Assembly (NCBI RefSeq): GCF_051388915.1
Contig: NZ_JBPKBH010000014.1
Location: forward strand, 168,756 to 232,755
Source of the DNA: Yinghuangia sp051388915
GTDB taxonomy: Bacteria > Actinomycetota > Actinomycetes > Streptomycetales > Streptomycetaceae
Reading direction: 5' to 3'
DNA: 64,000 nucleotides
Part shown: in pieces, positions 17,934 to 26,211 of the stretch
Position numbering within the stretch: position 1 is the first letter of the stretch
Layout of the letters: every line of letters starts with the position of its first letter
Made by a program: the position numbers and the translations under genes
Notes under the pieces: generated by a model
The model's input: only the letters and a program-made list of their open reading frames with translations
Told to the model about the DNA's origin: nothing
The model's database searches: none

Positions 17934-18737
17934 ATGGTCGAGATGCCGCCGTACCGCGCGCTGATCACCGTCGACGCGGAGAAATTCTCGGCGACCAGCG
18001 ACATCGGGATGCCAGCCGTTCGTGACTCCATCCGCAGCGTGATGCGGTCCGCCCTCACCGACGTGGGTCTGGAATGGGACACCGACGTCGAACGCTGCGA
18101 TGACACCGGCGACGGCGTGATCATCACCCTGACAGACGAGCGTGTGCACCTGCTGGTGGACGCGGTGCACTACCTGAACCGAGAGTTGCGCAAGCGCACG
18201 CTCCGGTTCGACGGTCCGCCGCTGCGGCTCCGAGCCGCGGTGCACTGCGGACCGATCGACCCTGAGGAGGGCTCGGGTACCGCGAAGATCGAGGTGTGTC
18301 GGATCTCCGACTCCGATCTGGGCCGCGAAGTGCTCAAGGCGACGGCGTCACGTGTCGCCCTGCTGGTCTCCGACCAGGTGTTCCGTACCGCCGTGCGGCA
18401 GGGGTACGCCGAGACGGTCGAGGAGGGCATGTTCCACCGCGTCGACGCCCCGATCAAGAACGGCACGTTGACGGTCTGGGTACACGTGCCGGCCAACGAC
18501 TGGCGTCCGGCCGCAACGGCCTCCGCGGCAGACTCCGCAGCGACACCGGAGCCGACCTCGCCGATCGCTCCCCCGCCTCCGCAGCGCACCGGGCAGGTGC
18601 ACATCGGGAGCGTCAGCGGCCCTTCGGTCGTGGCTGAGACGTTCAACGGCGGGATCAACCACACCACGAACAGCGACATCGTGCACGGGCACAAGGGCGA
18701 CAACGTGTACGGCGACAAGCAGGTCGGCGGTGCCTGA
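17934..18737 (+). CDS. Class III nucleotide-cyclase-like protein (candidate Pycsar-type cyclase)
   Basis: 267 residues from ATG 17934, which has AGGGGGAA upstream. A GTG at 17847 in frame lacks a ribosome site. The fold signature fits a class III cyclase: Asp14 in 'ALITVDAEKFSA', Asp60 in 'DDTGDGVIITLT', and 'LRLRAAVHCGPIDP'. These two Asp are the expected metal ligands. The usual late N-x3-R motif is not evident, so the product cannot be predicted. Residues after 190 form a Pro/Ala linker and a Gly/Asp-rich tail ('VVAETFNGGINHTTNSDIVH', then GDNVYGDKQVGG). It overlaps the NTPase gene by 8 bases. With a PycTM-like gene in the same operon, a phage-triggered second-messenger role is likely. Confidence 0.82.
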   Translation: MVEMPPYRALITVDAEKFSATSDIGMPAVRDSIRSVMRSALTDVGLEWDTDVERCDDTGDGVIITLTDERVHLLVDAVHYLNRELRKRTLRFDGPPLRLRAAVHCGPIDPEEGSGTAKIEVCRISDSDLGREVLKATASRVALLVSDQVFRTAVRQGYAETVEEGMFHRVDAPIKNGTLTVWVHVPANDWRPAATASAADSAATPEPTSPIAPPPPQRTGQVHIGSVSGPSVVAETFNGGINHTTNSDIVHGHKGDNVYGDKQVGGA

Positions 18738-20865
18738 GATGTTGGATGAAGCCGTCGAGGCGCCCGACGACGCGCGTGAGAACGTGCAGTTGCTGCGCGG
18801 CGTGGACGACGTCACGGACATCGAAGACGACGATCTCGCCGACGGACCGCCAGCGTACGGGTTTGATTGGTTGGGGCCGGCTGCGGTGGGTGTGGGTTCC
18901 GCCAGGACCATCGTCTTCGCCAACAACCTGTACGGCGATGTCAACAGCACCGACGGGACCACGGCCCGTCCTGTCCGCCAGGTCCGCGCGGGTACCGTAC
19001 GCCGCGAGGAACTGGACTTTGTGACACGTGTGTTCGTCGAGCCCCCCAGTTACCTGCGCGCGCTTCGCAGGGTGAGGGGACACCTGCTGATCGTCGACGG
19101 CGCACCGCGTAGCGGACGACGGACATTGGCACTGCATCTGCTGATCGAACAAGAGGTGCGGAAGGTCACTGCTCTCGCGCCCGATTTCGATCTGGCGTCC
19201 CTGGACTCCGCTCGGCTCAAGCGCGGACATGGCTATCTGATCGAGGCGACAACGCCTGACCTGCTGGCAGGTCACACGACCGCAGACGTCCAGACACTGG
19301 CCGACGTCCTGGGCAACTCCGGCGCGTACCTGGTCATCACGACGTCCGACGGCCGACGCACTCTTCCGGGAAGCTGGCAGCCCTACCTGTTCGAAGGCAC
19401 AGCACCGAGCGGCGAACACGTGGTGCGTGAGTTCTTGCGGGATCGCCTCGGGGAAAGGTGGGCCCAGGATCACCCCGATCTCCTCGACGAGGAGATCACT
19501 CGGATCGCGGAAGGATCGCAACCGTCTGACGCCGCTTCCCTCGCGGCCGATCTCATCGGGGTCGCCCGCGGGCTCTACGGCAAGTCGCGCGTGCTCGGCA
19601 CGTTGGGCAAGCGTGGGAGCGACGCGGTCCGTGACTGGTTCGCCGAACACCCCAGGCCTGGCGACTGGGCGCTGATGTTGGCTGCGTCGGTGTTCGAAGG
19701 CCACGACTACGCGGTGGTGAACGAACGCGCCGACGCACTGACTCGACGGCTGGACAGCGGCACGCCGACATCGCCGGACCGCGTCGGGACGGATGCCACG
19801 TCGGTGTGGGCGCCCATCTCGCGCAGCACACGACTCGACTCCATCCGTGCCGAGTGCTTGTCGGAGCCGTCCATCATCAGCAACAGGTCGCTGAGCTACC
19901 GGATCGACGCAGTGCGCTTCAACGCACTGCACTGGGGAGGCTCCGCGCTCGAACACTTCTGGTCGGAGTACCCCGAACTCAGGGATCCGCTGTTCGACTG
20001 GCTGGCCGCGACCCCGACCGGTCGCAACCTGCACAAGGTTGCGGGGGTGACCGCCGGCCGCCTCGCCGGAGCGGGGTCCGGCTTCAACACGCTGCGTCCC
20101 ATCCGTAGTTGGGCACGGTTGGACCGGCATCGACAGGAGATGGCGGCGATCGCCCTGGGCATCGCGGCCGAGGATCCTGTCACAGCGACCCAAGTCCGTC
20201 ATCTGCTCAACAGTTGGAGCGGTGCCAATGCGTCGCCTGCACTGCGTTGGACGGCCGCACGCGCGTACGGCGGTCCCTTCGGCGAGGCCTTCCCGGAGCT
20301 CGCACTGACGCGCCTCCTGCGCCTCGCCCGCACCACCGACTCCGACGTGATGACCGAGGCTGTCGCCGGCATCCGGAGGCTGTGCAACTCCGTCATCGAA
20401 CTGGTGGATGCCGTACGGCAGCTCAACCAGCCCACCCAGGCCGATCCGCCTGCACGTGCCACCGTCAGCGCCGTGACCAGGCTTCTCCTCGGAGCCGAGC
20501 AACAAGCCCGCGCACCGCAACTCACCGCAGAGGTGATCGCCCTCCTGCGCGACTCCGACGGCCGGGCCGAGACCGTCACGCTGTTGCGGGCTCTGGTGGC
20601 TGAGCCGGGGGGCTACGACGCCGTCCACCAGATGGTGACCGGCTGGCTCGCCGCGACAGCCGACCCAACTCGGCGTGCTGAAGCGGAGCTTGTCCGGGAT
20701 CTGCTGGTCGAACTGTTCGCCGGCAACCGCCGCGCGGGCATGGAGCGACTGGCGTACGACGTCATGCGGCTCGCCTTCGACGGCGGCACGGTGAACGTCG
20801 ACGTTCTCCAGCCGGCCATCGACACCTTTGAAGACCCCCTGCCCACGCCGGGGGGTGCTCCGTGA
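18730..20865 (+). CDS. P-loop NTPase-like protein of the cyclase operon
   Basis: 711 residues from GTG 18730, or three fewer from ATG 18739. Both fit the overlap with the cyclase stop. A Gly/Asp-rich stretch near residue 62 ('IVFANNLYGDVNSTDGT') resembles the cyclase tail. The P-loop at 124-132 is 'GAPRSGRRT', in which the invariant Lys of Walker A is Arg. Strands 'HGYLIEATT' and 'AYLVITTSD' would be the Walker B and sensor region. From about 300 the protein is helical and repeat-like, as in STAND signalling ATPases. No effector domain is recognised. It could be a sensor or scaffold that controls the cyclase. Whether it binds or hydrolyses a nucleotide is doubtful given the Arg. Confidence 0.7.
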   Translation: MPEMLDEAVEAPDDARENVQLLRGVDDVTDIEDDDLADGPPAYGFDWLGPAAVGVGSARTIVFANNLYGDVNSTDGTTARPVRQVRAGTVRREELDFVTRVFVEPPSYLRALRRVRGHLLIVDGAPRSGRRTLALHLLIEQEVRKVTALAPDFDLASLDSARLKRGHGYLIEATTPDLLAGHTTADVQTLADVLGNSGAYLVITTSDGRRTLPGSWQPYLFEGTAPSGEHVVREFLRDRLGERWAQDHPDLLDEEITRIAEGSQPSDAASLAADLIGVARGLYGKSRVLGTLGKRGSDAVRDWFAEHPRPGDWALMLAASVFEGHDYAVVNERADALTRRLDSGTPTSPDRVGTDATSVWAPISRSTRLDSIRAECLSEPSIISNRSLSYRIDAVRFNALHWGGSALEHFWSEYPELRDPLFDWLAATPTGRNLHKVAGVTAGRLAGAGSGFNTLRPIRSWARLDRHRQEMAAIALGIAAEDPVTATQVRHLLNSWSGANASPALRWTAARAYGGPFGEAFPELALTRLLRLARTTDSDVMTEAVAGIRRLCNSVIELVDAVRQLNQPTQADPPARATVSAVTRLLLGAEQQARAPQLTAEVIALLRDSDGRAETVTLLRALVAEPGGYDAVHQMVTGWLAATADPTRRAEAELVRDLLVELFAGNRRAGMERLAYDVMRLAFDGGTVNVDVLQPAIDTFEDPLPTPGGAP

Positions 20866-21755
20866 CACCGACGGGACTGCTCACGCCGGTGGTCGGCTCC
20901 CGACTCGTCGCGTACGTCAAGCACCGGCTGTCCCTGCACCGCTCACACGCCTTGGTCCCGGTCACCGATACCACCGACAACGGAGGCCGGCTGGCGGCGT
21001 TACGCAGTGCACGTGACGCCTACTGGGTGCACCTCGGCGAGAGAACGGCCAACTTCGCGTGCCACGTGGGTGCCTCAGGCAGCCATCACGGGCAGATGGT
21101 GGACGTCAGCGTGGTCTGGTGGGTGAACAACCCACAGGTCGTCGTCGACCGGCGCGTCCTCGACGCCGTCCCCTACGTACGCCGCGACATCCAGCACCGC
21201 CTCACGGACTTCGCTACGGACCGCTCCTGGCCGTCGACCATCGCGATGCAGGAACAATGCAACGCGTACCTGCAACCAACCGCAGTCCTGGATGCGATCG
21301 GCATCGGGTACGGGCACGTGCATGTCGACGTCACCGACCCGACCATGCCCGAGATCCGGAAGGCCGAACTGGATGACGTCCGGTGGAGCTCGGACGTGGA
21401 GTTGGAGCGCCAACAGCTCGAACGGCTGCGGCTGGACTACTACCAGCGGCTCGTCGAAGACGGTCCTGTGGCTTTGCTCGCCTACTGGCTCCAACGGCGC
21501 CCGGACGACATCAGGGAGATCATCGACTACGTGCGGCAACTTCCGCCTGCGCCAGACCGCGTGGAGGAAACCGCCGTCCTACTCTCGAAGCTGGCCCAGA
21601 TGAGCGACTTCGACCGACTACAGGTACGCAAGTGGGTCTCTGTAGCGATGGCTCATTCCGGGCCCTCCATGGAGAACGTGCTGCGCGAGCTCGGCTTCCT
21701 CGGCCACAACGGCAAAGCCACCGACCCGCTCGAAGCGGAACAGCCATGGCCGTAA
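20862..21755 (+). CDS. Conserved hypothetical protein, SPFH/band-7-like pattern
   Basis: 297 residues from GTG 20862, overlapping the NTPase stop (GTGA). The first half is mixed alpha/beta ('MVDVSVVWWVNNPQVVVDRR', 'VRRDIQHRLTDFA') and ends in a beta strand, 'YGHVHVDVTDP'. A long charged helix follows ('ELERQQLERLRLDYYQRLVE'). This strand-then-coiled-helix order resembles SPFH (stomatin) domains, though there is no membrane anchor. The rest is helical. Function is unknown. It is locked between the NTPase and the membrane effector gene by overlaps on both sides, so it is an integral part of the system and perhaps links the two. Confidence 0.6.
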   Translation: MTPTGLLTPVVGSRLVAYVKHRLSLHRSHALVPVTDTTDNGGRLAALRSARDAYWVHLGERTANFACHVGASGSHHGQMVDVSVVWWVNNPQVVVDRRVLDAVPYVRRDIQHRLTDFATDRSWPSTIAMQEQCNAYLQPTAVLDAIGIGYGHVHVDVTDPTMPEIRKAELDDVRWSSDVELERQQLERLRLDYYQRLVEDGPVALLAYWLQRRPDDIREIIDYVRQLPPAPDRVEETAVLLSKLAQMSDFDRLQVRKWVSVAMAHSGPSMENVLRELGFLGHNGKATDPLEAEQPWP

Positions 21756-22270
21756 GACGACACCGAATCGCACCCAGGCGCGACCGCGAACTCGCGTCAG
21801 CCCTCCACGCCATCGACGACTTCAGCCGCTGGATCGAAAACGCCGATACCAAGGCCGCGCATCTGGTGGCAATACTAGGGACTCTCGCAGCCGGACTCCT
21901 CAGCCAATCAGCACGAGTCAGCGCCACGTGGCGCTACGCCTCAACCGGCAACCCGACACCGGCAATCCTGCTCGCCTTCGTCCTCGTCTTGTTGTCGGCG
22001 GCACTGATCGAAGTCGCGCTCGCCCTGCTACCGCACACCACACCATCCGGCCCCACCCGCCTCGCGTTCCCGTGGATGGCCGAACGAACCAATGACGTGG
22101 CAGGACGCGCCATCCAGACGCGTGAAGCGTGGTCGCACGCGCAGTTCTTGGCCCGCAGGGCTCGAACCAAGTTGCGTCACGTTCGCCGTGCAGTGCACGC
22201 CGTCGCCGTGTCATCGGTGCTGTTCATAACTTGGTGGGTCGTGATCTTGTCTCTCAACGCCCATCAGTGA
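21746..22270 (+). CDS. PycTM-like membrane effector (DUF5706-type)
   Basis: 174 residues from ATG 21746, overlapping the previous gene by 10 bases. The motif 'FSRWIENADTKAAHLVAILG' is characteristic of the Pycsar TM effector family. Three membrane spans are seen: about 38-56, 69-95 ('AILLAFVLVLLSAALIEVAL') and 151-170 ('AVSSVLFITWWVVILSL'), with a basic helical segment between the last two. In Pycsar defence, effectors of this type respond to cCMP or cUMP made on phage infection and damage the inner membrane. Here the partner cyclase is three genes upstream. The direct homology call rests on the motif and topology. Confidence 0.82.
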   Translation: MAVRRHRIAPRRDRELASALHAIDDFSRWIENADTKAAHLVAILGTLAAGLLSQSARVSATWRYASTGNPTPAILLAFVLVLLSAALIEVALALLPHTTPSGPTRLAFPWMAERTNDVAGRAIQTREAWSHAQFLARRARTKLRHVRRAVHAVAVSSVLFITWWVVILSLNAHQ

Positions 22271-22298
22271 AACACCTCCGCCAGGCCGCCGCGCCAGA

Positions 22299-22454
22299 TG
22301 GTGGGAGCGTGGTGGGAGCGGGCGTTCGAGACCGTGGCGTGGACGCGTGGAGCTGCCTGGTGTTCGGGAGTCGCGCATAGCGGGACAAGACATTTGAAGA
22401 CCCACTGAACGCACGGTAAGGCTGGGTTGAATAGGTCACTCTTTCTCAGCGGGT
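22299..22454 (+). repeat. 156-bp right-end repeat, first copy
   Basis: It matches 25376-25531 over its full length with no gaps and about 13 mismatches by eye. It opens with the GTGGTGGGAGC pair and closes with an attachment-like core. It is read as the right end of module 2. Confidence 0.9.
22434..22454 (+). other. Decayed tRNA-Lys attachment core
   Basis: GGTCACTCTTTCTCAGCGGG and T match attR (GGTCACTCTTAATCAGCGGG and T) except for TC in place of AA in what was the anticodon loop. Past 22454 the tRNA similarity is lost. It shares the TTTCTC variant with the core at 13521. Confidence 0.8.
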
Positions 22455-22572
22455 TTGAGTCTGTTGGTCAGAGAGTGATCGTCTCGGGGAATAGTCTCAG
22501 GGAGCATCAGAGCTGTCGCTGGCTGATGGTCGCCCGCGGGGCGATGGCCACTCGGTCCGGGTAGGTGGGTGC

Positions 22573-25080
22573 GTGGTGGCCTACGCTCGTGTTGTGGATT
22601 CACGTACGGCACTTGAGGGTTGGTTGGCGCACCTTCCGGTGGACCGGTTGACGGCCTTGTTGGAGGAGCGGGCGCTGCCGCAGGCGGCGGGGTATGCGCG
22701 GGTCGCGACGTTCGCGGAGTTGGCCGGGTGGTTGCTGGCGGACCAGTCTGTGCTGTTGGGGCTGTCGCGGGTGACGGCTGGTGAGGTCGGGCTGTTGGCA
22801 ACGGTGGCGTTGCGGGCGTTGGAGGAACACGGCCCGGTGGCTGGCGCGCGACGGCCCGTGCCTGCGTGGTCGACGTCGGTGGCCGCGCCGGTCGAGCCGT
22901 TCGAGCGGCTGGTGTCCGAGCGGGAGTTGCTGGATTCGCTGGCGGCCGGCGGGCTGTTCCGGGAGCAGGCGGCGGAGGTCCTGGACGGGTTGCGGGAACG
23001 GGCGCTGGTGCTGCCTGCACCGGACGGCCGGTTGGCGGTGCCGTCGCTATTGCACACGAACGCGGCGGAATGGGCGGGCTTCGGCGCGCCCGTCGACGAG
23101 TTGATGACGGCGGCGTTCAACGCGCCGGAGGTCAAGCGTGTCGCGGCCGGGCTCGGGTTGGGCGAGGTGCGGACTCGCACGGAGGCGCAGCAGGGGGTCG
23201 CGGCGGTTCTGGGGGATCCGCTGCGGGTGCGCGCGATGGTGGCGGATGCGCCGCGGGATGCGCTGGATCTGCTGGAGCATCTGGTTGCGGGGCCGCCGCT
23301 GATGCGTACGCACTGCTTCGAGGTGATCGGCGGGCGGTACTACGGGCCCGGATCCAAGTACACGTTCCGCGCGGCGGGTTCCGGGGATACGGGTACTGAT
23401 TGGCTGGCTGCGCGGGGCATGGTCGTGCCCGTCGACCACGATCTGGTCGAGCTGCCGTATGAGGTGGCGCAGGCCCTGCGTACCGACGAACTGGTCCTGC
23501 CGGTCGCCCTGGACCCCGAGCCGCTGACACGGACCGTGGAGCTGCCGCGCGACGCGGCCGGGCACGGTGCAGTCGCGGCGGCAGCCGCCGTGTGGCGGGC
23601 GGAGCTGGTGCTGCGAGAGTTGGCGGCGCGCCCGGTCACGGTACGCAAGGCGGGCGGCATTGCAGTGCGCGACACGCGGCGGCTCGCGAAGGCCGCCGGA
23701 GCGAGCGAGGAACACACAAGGCTGTGGCTGGACCTGGCGGTGAACGCCGGGCTCGCCGCGCCGCACGCAGACTCCCCGGAGCCCACGCGGAGCAGGCGGA
23801 AAGGCGGGCGAGCTCCCTCACCGTCCGCGGCGGTGCAGCTGCTGCCCACCGAACGGTTCGACGCGTGGGCGGCCGCGGCGCCTGCGGGCAAGATGCTGGC
23901 GCTGGTCGCCGCCTGGGCCGTGGTGCCCGAGGTGTTCACGTACTGGCCGGACGATGCGGGCGAGACGCCCGTGGCCCTGGTCAGCCCGCAGGACGGCACC
24001 GCGGTACCGCTGCGACGCGGCGTACTGCGCGCGCTGGGGACCCTCCCCGAGGGCCGCGGTCTCGCGCCTGGATCGGAGGCACGGGCCGAACTGCTGGAGC
24101 GCGCCGTGTGGTTCCAGCCGTTGCTGGGTCCTTCCCTGCTGAGCTCTTCCGTGTCGGACGCGGCAGCCGATGCGTCCGCGGACGAGGACGGGTTCGCCGG
24201 CCGGCTCCAGGCGACCTTGGCGGAAGCGGAGCTGCTGGGGCTGGTCTCCGGCGGCGCGCTGACCGCGGCCGGGCACGCGGTCGGCGCCCTGCTGGAGGCG
24301 GGCGCCGCCGACCATTTCCCCGCGGTCCCGGGTGCCGACGCGGATCCCGGAGCGTCCGGCCTCGACGGGCTGGGCGCCGACCTGGAGCGGCGGCCCGCGC
24401 TGGCGCGTGCGGTCGCCGGGCTGCGCGACGCGTTGCAGTCCACGTTGCCCGCGCCGAGCACCACCGCCCGGTTCCAGTCCGACCTGACCGCCACCGTGAC
24501 CGGTGCGCCTGCCCCCGAGCTCGCCGAACTGCTTTCTGCCGTCGGGGACATCGAGTCCGAAGGGCATGCGGTGGTGTGGCGGATCAGCCCGGCCTCGCTG
24601 CGCCGCGCCTACGACGCGGGCCGCAGCGCGGACGACGTCGCCGAACGCCTGACCGCCGTGTCCGCGAACGGACTCCCACTGCCGCAGCCGCTGGCGTACA
24701 CGATCAAGGACACCGCCCGGACCCACGGCAAGCTGAAGGTGGTCCGCTCAGCCTGCTGCATCCGCTGCGACGACCCGACGCTGATCGCCGAGGTCGCCGG
24801 CACGCGGGGACTGGCCAAGCTGGGCCTGCGGCGCATCGCCTCGACCGTGCTGATCTCCACCGCGCCGCCGGACGAGACGCTGGCCGCACTACGTGGTGCC
24901 GGGTTCGCGCCTGTGCTGGAGGCCGAGACCGGCACCACCGTCCTGGAACGCGTGCCCGCGCAACGCGCCCCAAGCGTCCTGCCGAGTCTGGACCAGGCGC
25001 ACCCGCAATACGGCACGCCCGCCCGGGGCATCCCGTCCAGCGCCCGTGAACTCGCCGAGCAACTCACCGCGAAGCGCTGA
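22573..25080 (+). CDS. Helicase-associated (XPB/Ssl2-like N-terminal) domain protein
   Basis: 835 residues from GTG 22573. A GTG at 22594 is also possible. It resembles the actinobacterial family annotated as helicase C-terminal or helicase-associated proteins, found in most Streptomyces genomes. There is no P-loop or DEAD box. It is largely helical with Ala/Leu-rich winged-helix-like blocks, for example 'RLTALLEERALPQAAGYARV', and the conserved C-terminal part contains 'LPQPLAYTIKDTARTHGKLK' and 'CCIRCDD'. It may bind DNA in repair. It lies alone between two right-end repeats, so an ordinary-looking chromosomal gene is now within the island. Family is fairly sure, function less so. Confidence 0.8.
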   Translation: MVAYARVVDSRTALEGWLAHLPVDRLTALLEERALPQAAGYARVATFAELAGWLLADQSVLLGLSRVTAGEVGLLATVALRALEEHGPVAGARRPVPAWSTSVAAPVEPFERLVSERELLDSLAAGGLFREQAAEVLDGLRERALVLPAPDGRLAVPSLLHTNAAEWAGFGAPVDELMTAAFNAPEVKRVAAGLGLGEVRTRTEAQQGVAAVLGDPLRVRAMVADAPRDALDLLEHLVAGPPLMRTHCFEVIGGRYYGPGSKYTFRAAGSGDTGTDWLAARGMVVPVDHDLVELPYEVAQALRTDELVLPVALDPEPLTRTVELPRDAAGHGAVAAAAAVWRAELVLRELAARPVTVRKAGGIAVRDTRRLAKAAGASEEHTRLWLDLAVNAGLAAPHADSPEPTRSRRKGGRAPSPSAAVQLLPTERFDAWAAAAPAGKMLALVAAWAVVPEVFTYWPDDAGETPVALVSPQDGTAVPLRRGVLRALGTLPEGRGLAPGSEARAELLERAVWFQPLLGPSLLSSSVSDAAADASADEDGFAGRLQATLAEAELLGLVSGGALTAAGHAVGALLEAGAADHFPAVPGADADPGASGLDGLGADLERRPALARAVAGLRDALQSTLPAPSTTARFQSDLTATVTGAPAPELAELLSAVGDIESEGHAVVWRISPASLRRAYDAGRSADDVAERLTAVSANGLPLPQPLAYTIKDTARTHGKLKVVRSACCIRCDDPTLIAEVAGTRGLAKLGLRRIASTVLISTAPPDETLAALRGAGFAPVLEAETGTTVLERVPAQRAPSVLPSLDQAHPQYGTPARGIPSSARELAEQLTAKR

Positions 25081-25165
25081 GACGACGCCTACGCCGCCAG
25101 CCTCGGTGCGAACCGCGAAGTCGTCGAGTGTGCATCGCAACGGCCGCGCGGTCGCGCAAACGCGC

Positions 25166-25375
25166 CTACGAGATCCGTGCCACAGGCGGATAGCCCTGCC
25201 CGGCGAGCCACTCCCGGGCGCGACCGCGCCGGCGCTCCTCGGAGAAGCCGTGGAAGTGCACCAACAGATCGCCGTCCGCGTCGGCCACCGCGTCCTTGAA
25301 CCGGAGGAAGGCCCCCCGACCAGCCCGAGCCCGCGCCAACCGCTCGGCGAGCCGCGTGTCTTCCACCCACGGGCG
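25166..25375 (-). pseudogene. 3' fragment of a UPF0158-like gene
   Basis: The last 68 or so codons of a frame ending at 25166 read 'RGAFLRFKDAVADADGDLLV', 'HFHGFSEERRRGRAREWLAG' and 'QGYPPVARIS', the C-terminal pattern of UPF0158 proteins (RFKD, then a helix with REWL). Upstream the frame runs straight into the 156-bp element end at 25376, which supplies an unrelated start. The 5' half of the gene is thus missing. Confidence 0.6.
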
Positions 25376-25531
25376 TGGTGGGAGCGTGGTGGGAGCGGGC
25401 GTTCGGGACCATGCCGTGGACGCGTGGAGCTGCCCCGTGTTCATGAGTCGCGCATAGCGGGACAAGGTAATTGAAGACCCACTGAACGCACGGTAAGGCT
25501 GGGTTGACTAGGTCACTCTTAATCAGCGGGT
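25376..25531 (+). repeat. 156-bp right-end repeat, second copy (right end of island)
   Basis: Full-length match to 22299-22454, without gaps. It contains the GTGGTGGGAGC pair at its left end and runs into the intact attR core on its right. The first 100 bases would be the integrase-binding arm. Confidence 0.9.
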
Positions 25532-25558
25532 CCGGGGTTCGAGTCCCTGGCGGCGCAC
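25515..25558 (+). other. attR core: duplicate 3' end of tRNA-Lys
   Basis: Exact 44-base copy of 1163-1206. It is probably the original chromosomal 3' end of the tRNA gene, now followed by CAAAG. It also serves as the left site for the relic element beyond. Confidence 0.93.
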
Positions 25559-25578
25559 CAAAGCCCTGGGTCCCTTCT

Positions 25579-25597
25579 GTCCGCGGAAAACGCGGAC
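25579..25597 (+). terminator. Hairpin after attR, probable former tRNA terminator
   Basis: GTCCGCG pairs with CGCGGAC around GAAAA. It lies 21 bases past attR, the same place as the terminator behind the intact tRNA at 1228. A later GTCGTTTTTG matches the one at 1257-1267. This is the left end of a sister element. Confidence 0.6.
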
Positions 25598-25712
25598 CGG
25601 GGGGACTTTGGTCGTTTTTGCGCTGCTTCGCCACGCGCTGTGGGGGCTTCGCCACCCACACCCCCGTCCATCCGCACCGGGGCTGATCCGCGCCGCGGCC
25701 TCGTTCGGGCGT

Positions 25713-25730
25713 GTGGTGGGAGCGTGGCGG
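25713..25730 (+). repeat. GTGGTGGGAGC-type repeat, copy e
   Basis: GTGGTGGGAGC is followed by GTGGCGG. The next 60 bases include CTTGATCGA, as after copy a at 1273, so this is the left-end type of a second element. Confidence 0.6.
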
Positions 25731-25910
25731 AGTCGGCGTCGGACCACAGTCGTTCTGCTTGATCGAACGTTCCGGACCGTGCAGCCGGGGCGCTGGTCCG
25801 CAGCACCACGACGGGCCAAAATCCGGAACGCCTGCTCGCCGTGTGAACACACGAGCGCGATGCCGTGGGCCCGGCCAGGATGAACAGGCCCGCGGCATAT
25901 CGCAGGACCG

Positions 25911-26211
25911 TCACGCCGGGCGCAGCGAGCGAACGCCGTCCGGGGCCGCCGTCTCCACGTGGATGATCGCCGCAGCCGCAAGGTCGCGGGAACGATGCAG
26001 ACCCGACCTGATGGCGCCGATGGTGACGTGTGTACCGCGGCGGTTCGCCTGCCACCGCGTGTGTTGGCGCCGCTGCCAGTCATCCGGCGTTCGACGTCCC
26101 CGCTTCGCAGGACATGCCGCGTGCCGACACGCTCGCGTTCCGCGGCGACTTCCCACCCGCTACCCGCCTGGGGCTCGGCGCGCAGGTCCAGGTTGACCGG
26201 CCGCGTGTACG
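25911..26211 (-). pseudogene. C-terminal remnant of a second integrase
   Basis: The frame ends with 'RSRDLAAAAIIHVETAAPDG' and VRSLRPA, against RSRDLAAAAVIHVETAVPDN and VRSLRPA in the complete integrase at 1457-3433. Base similarity continues to about 26211, where it switches within a few bases to similarity with the XRE-TPR regulator. All catalytic parts are gone. Confidence 0.85.

Noticed and set aside
18655..20868. 737-codon minus-strand frame
   Set aside because: It is antisense to the NTPase gene. The plus frame has overlapping neighbours and P-loop features.
1132..25558. Complete actinomycete integrative conjugative element (AICE)
   Set aside because: No FtsK/TraB-type translocase, RepSA-like or primase-type replication gene is seen between the ends. 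Only the integrase supports mobility.
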